From Marivivens geojensis (GTDB lineage: Bacteria > Pseudomonadota > Alphaproteobacteria > Rhodobacterales > Rhodobacteraceae): DNA of 64,000 nucleotides. The notes beneath the pieces were generated by a model. The model was not told the origin of the DNA. It saw only the letters and a list, made by a program, of their open reading frames with translations, and ran no database searches. Positions within the stretch are counted from its first letter, which is position 1. Each line of letters begins with the position of its first letter. Below, piece by piece: positions 27,101 through 35,013 of the stretch. A program made the translations under genes and the position numbers. Where the stretch lies: positions 372,001 through 436,000 of the forward strand of contig NZ_JALKCU010000001.1 of the NCBI RefSeq assembly GCF_023540835.1. The letters are read 5' to 3'.

Positions 27101-27941
27101 CGTGAAGGCCTGGGAAGAACTGGAGAAGCCCACGGGGCAGCATCATGCCCACCTCGCGGAGGGCGCACATCACACCAAGATCCGCTTCCGCGATATCGCC
27201 GCCCAGCCGCGCAAGATCATCTCCAGCCCCACATGGTCGGGGATCGAGAGCGAGGAGGTCTGCTACAACGCCGGCTACACCAACGTCCACGAGCTGATCC
27301 CGTGGCGCACCCTGACGGGGCGCCAGCAACTCTACCAGGATCATGAATGGATGCGCGCCTTCGGCGAGGGATTTGTCAGTTATCGCCCGCCGGTGGACCT
27401 GAAGACCATCACCGCGGCCGTCAACAACGACGCGGCCGAGGGCAGCCCGCACGTAGTGCTGAACTTTATCACGCCGCACCAGAAATGGGGCATTCACAGC
27501 ACCTATACCGACAACCTGCTGATGCTGACGCTGAACAGGGGCGGACCGGTGGTCTGGATGTCCGAGGTGGACGCGCAGAAGGCGGGCCTTGTCGATAACG
27601 ACTGGGTCGAGGCTTACAACACCAACGGCGCGCTGACCGCGCGGGTGGTGGTGTCCCAGCGGATCAAGCAGGGCACGCTGTTCATGTATCACGCTCAGGA
27701 AAAGATCGTGAACACGCCAGGCTCCGAAAAGACCGGCAATCGCGGCGGCATCCACAACTCGGTGACCCGCGCGACGCTGAAACCCACGCACATGATCGGC
27801 GGCTATGCGCAGCTGTCCTACGGCTTCAACTACTACGGCACCGTTGGCAGCAACCGCGACGAGTTCGTGATCGTGCGGAAAATGAAGAAGATTGATTGGC
27901 TGGATCAGCCCGCAACCCAGAAAGTGGAGGCAGCGGAATGA
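24195..27941 (+). CDS. narG: Respiratory nitrate reductase, alpha subunit
   Basis: The 1248-residue catalytic subunit, the usual length. It binds the molybdenum bis-MGD cofactor and the FS0 cluster and reduces nitrate to nitrite on the cytoplasmic face. FS0 ligands are visible as His51, Cys55, Cys59 and Cys94 (HGVNCTGSC, RGCARG). The Mo-ligand aspartate is in YCDLPP near residue 223. There is no Tat signal, as expected for NarG. An AGGAGA precedes the ATG. The gene overlaps narH by 4 bases. It is strongly GC-rich in third positions. Confidence 0.97.
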   Translation: MSHLLDKLNFFQSKELEQFSDGWGQTTRENRDWEDTYRNRWRHDKIVRSTHGVNCTGSCSWKIYVKSGIVTWETQQTDYPRTRAGLPNHEPRGCARGASYSWYLYSANRVKNPLIRGSLMRAWRKMRETMTPVAAWAAIQGDPALRNAINKTRGKGGFVRASWDEATEIIAAANAYTAKNYGPDRVFGFSPIPAMSMVSYAAGSRYLSLLGGTCMSFYDWYCDLPPASPQTWGEQTDVPESADWYNAGFLMLWGSNVPQTRTPDAHFYTEVRYRGTKSAVVSPDYSEAAKFGDIWLNPQAGTDAALAMAMGHVILREFHLDRQAEYFEDYARKYTDMPMLVRLDEKDGHLVPGRMLRADDFDGKLGEKNNPDWKTVAYDETSGQIVAPNGSIGFRWGEEGKWNLEERAKGAEAKLRLSQIMDGDHDEVVGVDFPYFGGAATGDFVKCDHPEVLTRNIPARRVKLADGKEALVATVFDLFCANYGLDRGLGGDWVSKDFDDDSPYTPAWAEKITGVEREKIIAVAREFAGNAEKTHGKSMVILGAGLNHWYHMDMNYRGIINMLVMCGCIGQEGGGWSHYVGQEKLRPQTGWQPLAFALDWNRPPRHMNSTSCWYAHTDQWRYETLRAGEILSPTAPEGDWDISLIDYNIRAERMGWLPSAPQLKTNPLEVSKQAKAAGKEIRDFVAEQLKSGDLEMSCQDPDAPENWPRNLFVWRSNLLGSSGKGHEYFLKHLLGTDHGVMGKDLGEEGGVMPKEARWHDEAPKGKLDLLVCIDFRMSTTAVYSDIVLPTASWYEKDDLNTSDMHPFIHPLQAAVDPAYESKSDWEIFKAIAKKFSEVAPEVLGVETDIVQLPLLHDTAAELAQAHVKDWKKGECDLIPGKTAPNYIAVERDYPNLYKKFTSVGPLLEKLGNGGKGINWDTKTEVKHLRDLNGVVLDDGVSKGQPKLETAIDAAEMILMLAPETNGEVAVKAWEELEKPTGQHHAHLAEGAHHTKIRFRDIAAQPRKIISSPTWSGIESEEVCYNAGYTNVHELIPWRTLTGRQQLYQDHEWMRAFGEGFVSYRPPVDLKTITAAVNNDAAEGSPHVVLNFITPHQKWGIHSTYTDNLLMLTLNRGGPVVWMSEVDAQKAGLVDNDWVEAYNTNGALTARVVVSQRIKQGTLFMYHAQEKIVNTPGSEKTGNRGGIHNSVTRATLKPTHMIGGYAQLSYGFNYYGTVGSNRDEFVIVRKMKKIDWLDQPATQKVEAAE

Positions 27942-29464
27942 GAGTTCGTGCGCAAATCGGCAAGGTCCTGAACCTCGACAAATGTATCGGGTGTCACACC
28001 TGCTCGGTTACCTGCAAGAATGTGTGGACGACGCGCGAGGGCGTTGAGTACGCGTGGTTCAACAACGTCGAGACCAAGCCCGGCACCGGCTATCCGACCG
28101 ACTGGGAAAACCAGAAGCGCTGGAACGGCGGCTGGGCGCGGTCAGCCAACGGCAAACTGCATCCCAAGCAGGGCGCCAAATGGCGGATCCTTGCGAACAT
28201 CTTCGCCAACCCGGCCATGCCCGAGATCGATGACTACTACGAGCCGTTTGATTTCGACTATGACCACCTGAAATCGGCGCCTGACATGAACGCCTTTCCC
28301 ACGGCGCGTCCCAGGTCGAAGATCACCGGTGAGCGGATGGAAAAGATCGAGAAGGGCCCGAACTGGGAAGAGATCCTGGGCGGCGAGTTCTCGAAGCGGT
28401 CGGCCGACTACAACTTCGAGAACGTGCAGAAGGAGATCTATGGAGAGTATGAAAATACCTTCATGATGTATCTGCCGCGGCTCTGCGAGCATTGCCTCAA
28501 CCCGACCTGCTCGGCCTCCTGCCCCTCGGGTGCCATCTACAAGCGCGAGGAGGACGGCATCGTCCTGATCGACCAGGAGAAATGTCGCGGCTGGCGGATG
28601 TGCATCTCGGGCTGTCCTTACAAGAAGGTCTATTACAACTGGGATACCGGCAAATCCGAAAAATGCACCTTCTGCTATCCGCGGATTGAGTCCGGCCAAC
28701 CGACGGTCTGTTCGGAAACCTGCGTCGGGCGTATTCGATACCTGGGTGTGATCCTTTATGACGCGGACAAGATCGAGGCGGCGGCCAGCGCCGAACGCGA
28801 GACCGATCTCTACGGCGCGCAACTGGATGTGTTTCTCGATCCGAACGACCCCGAGGTGATCGCTGCGGCCCGCCGTGAAGGTGTGCCAGAGGACTGGATC
28901 GAGGCCGCAAAGGTCAGCCCGGTCTGGAAGATGGCGATGGACTGGAAGGTGGCCTTCCCGCTGCATCCCGAATACCGGACGCTGCCGATGGTGTGGTACA
29001 TCCCGCCGCTGTCGCCGATTCAGAACGCCGCTCAGGCGGGCCAGATCGCGATGAGCGACCAGATGCCCGACGTGCGGTCTCTGCGCATCCCCGTCAAATA
29101 CCTCGCCAACATGCTGACGGCGGGGGACGAGGAGCCCATCGTTCACGCGCTGGAACGCATGTCCGCAATGCGGCTCTACATGCGGGCGCTCAGCGTGGAT
29201 GGCGTGCGGGACGAGGCGATCGCCGCCCGTGTCGGTATGTCGGGCCGGGTGATCGAGGACATGTACAAGATCATGGCCATCGCCGATTACGAAGACCGCT
29301 TCGCGATCCCCACGGCGCACCGCGAACAGAACGAGCATGGCGCCGACATCCGCGGCGGCTGCGGCTTTACCGATGGCAACGGCTGTTCCACCGGCGAGGC
29401 CGGCAAGACCACCTTGTTCGGCGGCAAGAAAAAGAAATTCGCCCTTCCGCAGGAGACCTTCTGA
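27938..29464 (+). CDS. narH: Respiratory nitrate reductase, beta subunit
   Basis: The 508-residue electron-transfer subunit. Four cysteine groups are visible: CIGCHTCSVTC (16-26), CEHCLNPTCSASC, CRGWRMCISGC and CTFCYPRIESGQPTVCSETC. The tryptophan in CRGW marks the [3Fe-4S] cluster seen in E. coli NarH; the others are [4Fe-4S]. The ATG at 27938 overlaps the narG stop (ATGA), which fixes the start; an upstream in-frame ATG inside narG is not needed. It ends one base into the narJ start. Confidence 0.96.
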   Translation: MRVRAQIGKVLNLDKCIGCHTCSVTCKNVWTTREGVEYAWFNNVETKPGTGYPTDWENQKRWNGGWARSANGKLHPKQGAKWRILANIFANPAMPEIDDYYEPFDFDYDHLKSAPDMNAFPTARPRSKITGERMEKIEKGPNWEEILGGEFSKRSADYNFENVQKEIYGEYENTFMMYLPRLCEHCLNPTCSASCPSGAIYKREEDGIVLIDQEKCRGWRMCISGCPYKKVYYNWDTGKSEKCTFCYPRIESGQPTVCSETCVGRIRYLGVILYDADKIEAAASAERETDLYGAQLDVFLDPNDPEVIAAARREGVPEDWIEAAKVSPVWKMAMDWKVAFPLHPEYRTLPMVWYIPPLSPIQNAAQAGQIAMSDQMPDVRSLRIPVKYLANMLTAGDEEPIVHALERMSAMRLYMRALSVDGVRDEAIAARVGMSGRVIEDMYKIMAIADYEDRFAIPTAHREQNEHGADIRGGCGFTDGNGCSTGEAGKTTLFGGKKKKFALPQETF

Positions 29465-30177
29465 TGATGGACCGCACACTCAAGGCCCTGTCGCTGATCT
29501 TGAGCTATCCCTCGCGGGAGCTTCAGGAGGCGATGCCCGAAATCGGGGGCGTCATCGCAGCCGATCCCCGCATCGCCGCCGACACACGGGCTGCGCTCCG
29601 CACATTGGCTGATGGCTTCGCAAAGGCCGACCTCTACGACCTGCAGGAAAGCTATGTGATGCTCTTCGACCGGTCGCGGACGCTGTCGCTCAATCTCTTC
29701 GAGCATGTTCATGGCGAAAGCCGTGACCGGGGTGGCGCAATGGTCAGCCTGATCGAGACCTACCGGGAGGGCGGGTTCGAGCCCGCCACCTCGGAACTGC
29801 CGGATCACCTGCCGGTGTTGCTGGAATTCCTGTCGACGCGTCCCTTCGAAGAAGTGCAGGAAACTTTGGCGGACGCGGCGCATATCCTTGACGCTCTCGC
29901 GGCCCGGCTCGTCCGGCGCGACAGCGGATATGCTGCTGCGTTCGCCGCTCTTTTCCAGCTCGCCGACATGCAGGCAGACGCCGAAGCCGTGGCCGACATG
30001 CTGGCCCAGCCGGACGATGACCCGACCGACCTGGCGGCGCTTGATGCCGTCTGGGAGGAAACCGAGGTAACATTCGGCCCCGATCCAAACGCCGGTTGTC
30101 CGCAAGTCCGCGACATGCTCGCGTTGATGGACAGCCCAAGCCGCCGCGCAATGGATGCGCGGCCCGTGACCGAATAA
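29464..30177 (+). CDS. narJ: Nitrate reductase assembly chaperone
   Basis: A 237-residue NarJ/DmsD-family chaperone, mostly helical and acidic, with the typical N-terminal LILSYPSRELQEA and the MLFDRSRTLSLNLFEHVHG motif. It is needed for cofactor insertion into NarG and membrane attachment, but is not part of the final enzyme. Two adjacent ATG codons (29464, 29467) are possible starts; the first overlaps the narH stop by one base. NarI follows after 11 bases. Confidence 0.95.
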   Translation: MMDRTLKALSLILSYPSRELQEAMPEIGGVIAADPRIAADTRAALRTLADGFAKADLYDLQESYVMLFDRSRTLSLNLFEHVHGESRDRGGAMVSLIETYREGGFEPATSELPDHLPVLLEFLSTRPFEEVQETLADAAHILDALAARLVRRDSGYAAAFAALFQLADMQADAEAVADMLAQPDDDPTDLAALDAVWEETEVTFGPDPNAGCPQVRDMLALMDSPSRRAMDARPVTE

Positions 30178-30188
30178 TGGAGGCAGAC

Positions 30189-30956
30189 ATGCACAATTTT
30201 CTTTTCGGGATTTATCCTTATATCGCTCTGTCCGTTCTTCTGATCGGATCGGTCGTGCGCTACGAACGTGACCCCTTCACGTGGAAAACCTCGTCGAGCC
30301 AGATGCTGCGTCGTAAGCAGTTGATTATCGGTTCAATCCTGTTCCATGTGGGTGTCCTGGTGATCTTCGTCGGGCATCTCGTTGGTCTGTTGACCCCAAT
30401 CGCTGTCTTTGATGCCATGGGAATCAGCCACGGGGCAAAGCAGCTTTTGGCCGTGATCGCCGGCGGTATCGCCGGTGTGATGGCTCTCGTGGGCGGTGGG
30501 ATGCTCATGCACCGCCGCTGGACCGATCCGCGTATCCGCAAGACGTCCAGTTTTGCCGACATCGCCATTCTAGCACTGCTGTTGGCGCAGCTTGTGCTTG
30601 GTCTGGGGACGGTCTTCGTCTCGCTCCAGCATCTTGATGGTCACGAAATGACCAAGTTCATGTCCTGGGCTCAAGGCATATTCACTTTCCAATCCGGTGC
30701 CGCGGCGCACATCGAGGGTGTCGCCTTGATCTTCAAGTTGCACCTGTTCCTTGGGCTGACGATCTTTTTGCTCTTCCCGTTTACAAGGCTGGTCCACATC
30801 GCTTCGGGCATCTTCGCTCCGATGCGTTACCTGTTCTTGCGGGCAGGCTATCAGCTTGTCCGTTCGCGGCGGCATCGCCCGCTCGAAGAACGCCGCCGCG
30901 CCTATGACAAGGTGCAAGCCAAGCGCGGTCCTACCGCCACGACGCCAGCGGAGTGA
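30189..30956 (+). CDS. narI: Respiratory nitrate reductase, gamma subunit (cytochrome b)
   Basis: A 255-residue membrane protein with five predicted membrane segments, the diheme b subunit that oxidises quinol. The first helix 'FLFGIYPYIALSVLLIGSVV' and the following RYERDPFTWKTSSSQ loop are characteristic. Candidate heme ligands are His residues in FHVGVLVIFVGH and in the last helices (KLHLFLG, TRLVHIASG). A GGAGG at 30179-30183 supports the start at 30189. Its stop overlaps the ppiC start by 4 bases. Confidence 0.95.
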   Translation: MHNFLFGIYPYIALSVLLIGSVVRYERDPFTWKTSSSQMLRRKQLIIGSILFHVGVLVIFVGHLVGLLTPIAVFDAMGISHGAKQLLAVIAGGIAGVMALVGGGMLMHRRWTDPRIRKTSSFADIAILALLLAQLVLGLGTVFVSLQHLDGHEMTKFMSWAQGIFTFQSGAAAHIEGVALIFKLHLFLGLTIFLLFPFTRLVHIASGIFAPMRYLFLRAGYQLVRSRRHRPLEERRRAYDKVQAKRGPTATTPAE

Positions 30957-31756
30957 GCCAGATGAACATGGCCCTGTTTCCCGATGTCGTCGTGAACGGC
31001 GAAACCATCCCCTCGGCGGCAATCGCCGCCGAGGCCCAGAACCACAGCGCCCCCAAGGACAAGCCGGGCATCGCCTGGCGCAAGGCAGCGCAGGCGCTGG
31101 CGATCCGTGCGCTGCTGTTGCAGGAGGCGAGGCGGCGCGGGCTGACGCCCGACCCGTTCGAGCTGGCGCCGGGGCGGTTCGAGACGGACGACGAAGCCCT
31201 GATCCGCGCCTTGCTGGATGAGGCGCTGGTGATCGAACCCGTCGGCGAAGTGGCCGTGCGTGGGGAATGGGAAAAGGACCCCACCCGATATCGTTCGGCA
31301 CCGCTCTGGGATGTCTCGCACATTCTGTGCGCCTGCGATCCGCGCGACGAAGCCGAGTGCGCCGCGGCCGAAGCACGGGCCGTTGCCCTGCTGGCGCGGC
31401 TTGATGGCGACGCCAAAGGGTTCGCCGCCGCTGCCCGTGAAAGCGACTGCGGCTCCAAGGCTTCGGCTGGGCATCTGGGTCAGCTTGGCCCGGGCGACAC
31501 CGTGCCCGAGTTCGAGACGGCGCTGCGCACCTTGGCCGAAGGCGGCATCAGCCCCGCACCCGTTTTCTCACGGCACGGCTGGCACATAATTCGCCTGAAC
31601 GCCATCGCACCGGGTCAGGTGCTGCCTTACGACACCGTTCGCCCGAAGATCGCGCAGGCGTTGGAAAAGGCCGCCTGGGCGCGGGCATCACGGGAGTTCG
31701 TCGAAACCCTGGCCACCGGCGCACAGATCACCGGCGCAAGTCTTGCGCCGATCTGA
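30953..31756 (+). CDS. Parvulin-type peptidyl-prolyl isomerase of the nar operon
   Basis: A 267-residue protein with a C-terminal parvulin (PpiC/rotamase) domain at about 120-230; WDVSHILCAC, AGHLGQLGPGD and HGWHIIRL are the family's core. No signal peptide is seen, so it is probably cytoplasmic, like NifM, which folds nitrogenase Fe protein. Genes of this type often end nar operons in proteobacteria (family context), and a folding role for the reductase is likely. It is translationally coupled to narI by an ATGA overlap. Confidence 0.9.
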   Translation: MSQMNMALFPDVVVNGETIPSAAIAAEAQNHSAPKDKPGIAWRKAAQALAIRALLLQEARRRGLTPDPFELAPGRFETDDEALIRALLDEALVIEPVGEVAVRGEWEKDPTRYRSAPLWDVSHILCACDPRDEAECAAAEARAVALLARLDGDAKGFAAAARESDCGSKASAGHLGQLGPGDTVPEFETALRTLAEGGISPAPVFSRHGWHIIRLNAIAPGQVLPYDTVRPKIAQALEKAAWARASREFVETLATGAQITGASLAPI

Positions 31757-31776
31757 ACCACGCGAAAGGACGTGTC

Positions 31777-32232
31777 ATGCAACCGTCAGAGCCAATGCTG
31801 CGTGGGAGCGGTGATAACCCGATAAGCCCGAGCCTGCTTGCAAATCCTCTGGATTTCATCCGTGAAGACCACCTGCGCGACGAGGCAGAGGACCTGTTCC
31901 CGCTTCTTGCCCGGCGCTGCACGGAGGAGGATGCGATCGAGGGTGCGGTCGACCGGATCAGGGCCGATCAGGATGAGGCGATGCGTCTGCTGCCCGGAGT
32001 GCGAGCGATGCTCACTCGTTGCCTCGATAGAGGGGCCGATCTGTCCACCAAGGAGCGCGGGGTGTTGTCCATGTTTGCGGGGCACGTGCGGCGCCACCTC
32101 GTTGCCGAAAACGCGATCCTCTTGCCGATTGCCCGCGCCCGGCTGACCCGGGCCGATCTGCGGATCCTGTCGAAACACATGCGCTCAAGACGCGGGCTGC
32201 CAGATTTCCCGGAGACGACCGATGTTGAATGA
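31777..32232 (+). CDS. Hemerythrin-like protein with a shortened core
   Basis: A 151-residue protein with features of the hemerythrin HHE cation-binding family found beside nar genes: NPLDFIREDH near residue 24-33, then EAEDLFPLLARRC and, at the C-terminus, HVRRHLVAENAILLP. In family members I recall, about 35 residues with more metal ligands separate the DH motif from the second HxxxE-E-DLFPL motif; here DH runs directly into LRDEAEDLFPLL. This looks like an in-frame internal deletion that removes one metal-binding helix, so metal binding is doubtful. Normal members probably act in nitric oxide or nitrosative-stress defence. An AAAGGA precedes the ATG. Confidence 0.7.
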   Translation: MQPSEPMLRGSGDNPISPSLLANPLDFIREDHLRDEAEDLFPLLARRCTEEDAIEGAVDRIRADQDEAMRLLPGVRAMLTRCLDRGADLSTKERGVLSMFAGHVRRHLVAENAILLPIARARLTRADLRILSKHMRSRRGLPDFPETTDVE

Positions 32233-32854
32233 CCTTCTGGCGCGCAATGTGGCGTGGTCGAAAAAACGTCACGACGAAGAGCCTGACTATTTCACCCGCC
32301 TTGCCGCCCTTCAGGCGCCCGAGTTCTTCTGGATCGGCTGTTCGGACAGCCGGGTGCCGGCCAACGTGGTCGCGGGTTTGGATCCGGGCGAAGTGTTCGT
32401 CCATCGCAACGTCGCCAACATCGTTCATTCCTCGGACATGAACCTCCTGTCGGCGCTGGGATTCGCGGTCGATGCTCTGCATGTCCGCGAGATCATCGTT
32501 TGCGGCCACTATGGCTGTGGCGGGGTCAAGGCCGCGACCGAGGATCTGCCACACGGTCTGGCCGATCACTGGCTCGAGCCGATCCGGCGCCTGGCCCGCG
32601 CTTACGCGGTCGATTTGGGGCGCGAACCCGACCTCGAAGGACAACGTGACCGGCTGGCCGAACTGAACGTCGTCGAAGGCGTTCGGCGTGTCTGCGAAAC
32701 GCCGATCCTTCAGAGGGCATGGCGTCGCGGGGCTGATGTCCGGGTGCACGGCCTGATTTACGGGCTCAAGGACGGGCGCCTGCGCGATCTCGATTGCAGC
32801 ATCGGGCCCGGGCATTTCCAGCCTACCCATTCCGCCGAGGAGGCAGCACAATGA
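32222..32854 (+). CDS. can: Beta-class carbonic anhydrase
   Basis: A 210-residue beta-carbonic anhydrase, the E. coli Can-like size. The zinc ligands and catalytic dyad are visible: Cys and Asp-Arg in GCSDSRVPA, then His and Cys in CGHYGCGG. It interconverts CO2 and bicarbonate in the cytoplasm. The start at 32222 follows GGAGA and overlaps the end of the hemerythrin-like gene by 11 bases; its stop overlaps the moeA start by 4. Its place inside a nitrate-respiration/molybdenum operon is odd; pH or bicarbonate balance during anaerobic growth is a guess. Confidence 0.93.
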   Translation: MLNDLLARNVAWSKKRHDEEPDYFTRLAALQAPEFFWIGCSDSRVPANVVAGLDPGEVFVHRNVANIVHSSDMNLLSALGFAVDALHVREIIVCGHYGCGGVKAATEDLPHGLADHWLEPIRRLARAYAVDLGREPDLEGQRDRLAELNVVEGVRRVCETPILQRAWRRGADVRVHGLIYGLKDGRLRDLDCSIGPGHFQPTHSAEEAAQ

Positions 32855-34128
32855 CCATCCATCAAGCCATCGCGTCACCGGGCTGCGGCTGTGACAGTCA
32901 GGACATGCTTCACGCGCTGATCAGCATCGACGAGGCACTGACCCGGATTGCAGGAAATGTAGCAACGGTCGGCCGCACCGAGGCCGTGTCGCTCGGCCAC
33001 GCCTTTGGCCGCATTCTTGCCCAGCCGGTCCGGTCCCGGTCCATGGCACCGGCTTTCGATAATGCGGCAATGGATGGCTATGCGATCGCGACATCGGCCC
33101 TGACTGGCGCCGGACCCTGGGTGTTGCCTGTCGTTGCGCGCGTGCCTGCCGGGCAGGCGGTGACGACGCCGGTTGCAGGAGCCGTGGCGGCCCGGATCTT
33201 CACGGGCGCGCCAATCCCGGATGGCGCGGACGCGGTCGTGATGCAGGAGGAGGTTCAGCGTGACGGGGACGTGGTTCATCTGTCGCGCCTACCTGGATCG
33301 GGACTGAATATCCGCCGTGCAGGCAGTGACATGGCCAGCGGCGCGACCGTCCTCGACAAGGGGCAGAGGCTCGGCCCGAGGGAGATCGCCGCCTGTGCCG
33401 CCGCCGGTGCAGGCATCCTGCGCGTTCGGCGCAGGCTACGCGTGGCATTACTGGTCACCGGCGACGAGGTTCGGCGCGCCGGAGGCGCGCGTGAGGCCGC
33501 CCAGATCTGGGACGTCAACACTCCGATGCTGACGGCAAGCCTTGCAGCTGCGGATGTCGACATCGTTGCCTCGGATCATGGTGCCGACAACCTTTCCGGC
33601 CTTGTCCGTCAATTGGGCGACATGGCGGCGCAAGCCGATCTTGTCGTCACCACGGGCGGTATCTCGGTGGGCGAAGAAGATCATGTGAAGTCGGCCGTCA
33701 TGGCATTGGGCGGCAAAGCCCTGTTCAGCGGCGTCGCGATCAAACCGGGCAAGCCGGTGTCGGCCGGGCGCATTGGCAAGGCGCACTGGCTTGGATTGCC
33801 AGGCAATCCGGTATCGGCCTTCGTCACATGGCAGGTCTTCGGACTGGCGCTGATCCGTGCCCTCAGCGGCGAGGGACCCATCTCAACCCGGCGCCATGTC
33901 GTGACCGCAAGCCCAATCCGCCGCAAGCCCGGGCGCTGCGAACTCCGACCCGTCACTCTGGCCGGTTTTGATGCAGAGGGTCGCGAGATCGTCGGTTTCG
34001 AGGATGCCACCCATTCGGCCCGTATAAGGCTGCTCTCTCTAGCCGACGGGCTGATGTTTCTGCCCGCCGATGCCGAATGTCTGCCAGCCGGTGCGCTGGT
34101 CGAATTCCAACCTTTCCACCAATCCTGA
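32851..34128 (+). CDS. moeA: Molybdopterin molybdotransferase
   Basis: A 425-residue MoeA, the enzyme that inserts molybdate into adenylylated molybdopterin. Visible family motifs are FDNAAMDGYAI, RIFTGAPIPDGADAVVMQEE, TGDEV, TTGGISVGEEDHVK and LPGNPVSAFVT. The start at 32851 is fixed by overlap with the carbonic anhydrase stop (ATGA). It serves the nitrate reductase encoded upstream. No moaA, mobA or mod genes are in the window, so the rest of the pathway must be elsewhere. Confidence 0.95.
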   Translation: MTIHQAIASPGCGCDSQDMLHALISIDEALTRIAGNVATVGRTEAVSLGHAFGRILAQPVRSRSMAPAFDNAAMDGYAIATSALTGAGPWVLPVVARVPAGQAVTTPVAGAVAARIFTGAPIPDGADAVVMQEEVQRDGDVVHLSRLPGSGLNIRRAGSDMASGATVLDKGQRLGPREIAACAAAGAGILRVRRRLRVALLVTGDEVRRAGGAREAAQIWDVNTPMLTASLAAADVDIVASDHGADNLSGLVRQLGDMAAQADLVVTTGGISVGEEDHVKSAVMALGGKALFSGVAIKPGKPVSAGRIGKAHWLGLPGNPVSAFVTWQVFGLALIRALSGEGPISTRRHVVTASPIRRKPGRCELRPVTLAGFDAEGREIVGFEDATHSARIRLLSLADGLMFLPADAECLPAGALVEFQPFHQS

Positions 34129-34139
34129 GGAGTCCAGAT

Positions 34140-34661
34140 ATGAAACTTGCCTACACGATGGCGCCGGGGCGCGGCGACACCGACCTGGTTCTTGAACGGC
34201 TCGCAACCGAGCTCGCGGCCCGCGGTCTCAGATGTTGCGGCACTGTGCAGATCAACAGCGAGCGCGCCGATTCCGGCCCCTGCGACATGGATGTGCGAGT
34301 GTTGCCTGATGGTGCCGTTCTGCGCATCAGCCAAGACCTTGGCTCGCAGGCGCGGGGGTGCCGCCTCGACCCGGCCGCGCTGGAAACGGCGGTCGGGTTG
34401 GTCGCGGCCGATCTCTCATCCGGGACGGACCTCCTGATCGTCAACAAGTTCGGCAAGCACGAGGCCGATGGGCGCGGGTTCCGCAACGTAATCGCCGAGG
34501 CGATCGCGATGGACGTTCCCGTTCTGGTTGGTCTCAATGCGCTCAACCGACCGGATTTCGAGACCTTTGCGGAAGGGCTGGCAACCCAGCTGCCGCCCGA
34601 ACCCGAAGCACTGATGGCTTGGGTAGATGAGGTGACCGCGCCGGCTCACGAACTGGTCTGA
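34140..34661 (+). CDS. DUF2478 protein linked to molybdenum metabolism
   Basis: A 173-residue protein of the DUF2478 family, recognised by AYTMAPGRGDTDLVLERLA, the CDMDVRVLPDG stretch, GCRLDPAALE and LLIVNKFGKHEADGRGFR. Family members are usually encoded near molybdate transport or molybdoenzyme genes; the fold is predicted to be P-loop-like although no standard Walker A is present. It starts 11 bases after moeA, preceded by GAGGAG, and is the last gene of the nar operon. Confidence 0.85.
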   Translation: MKLAYTMAPGRGDTDLVLERLATELAARGLRCCGTVQINSERADSGPCDMDVRVLPDGAVLRISQDLGSQARGCRLDPAALETAVGLVAADLSSGTDLLIVNKFGKHEADGRGFRNVIAEAIAMDVPVLVGLNALNRPDFETFAEGLATQLPPEPEALMAWVDEVTAPAHELV

Positions 34662-35013
34662 TTTTGGCTGATCGTCGGGATCTTTTATTCGGGTGCGGGT
34701 GGGATTCGAACGTCCGGTTTCGTGTTAGGCTCTCAGTCTGTTTGCACCTGCAGCGAAAGTCTGCTTCTCTAATTGGGCATCTTGGTCAAGCTCGTTTTCT
34801 TTCATTCGTCATAAGGATCGTTTTTCCGGGTCACGCTTCTCTTCGCAGTCTGGATTGGCGTTCGAAGGGCGCCGCTGCATGCATGTGTCGGATTGGTAGT
34901 GGAGAGCCCCGCTTTCCGGCGCGCTTCAAGTTGCGCAGCAGACATTTTCGGCTTCATCCACACACCTCGTCCGGATGGACGATCCCGTTCAGGTCAGGTG
35001 GTGGGCTATTGGG
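34662..35013. other. Spacer without a convincing gene
   Basis: About 350 bases between the nar operon and the IS110 transposase. One frame is open through it but has no recognisable motif and no good ribosome-binding site. A tRNA-like fragment (GGATTCGAAC, minus-strand sense, near 34700) is too poor to call. The IS110 left end probably lies in this stretch but I cannot place it. Confidence 0.35.

Noticed and set aside
34686-34714. tRNA-like piece GGTGGGATTCGAACG, minus-strand sense
   Set aside because: The T-stem does not pair and there is no CCA or 5' half. It differs from both the tRNA-Ser and the attR sequences, so it cannot be called an att site.
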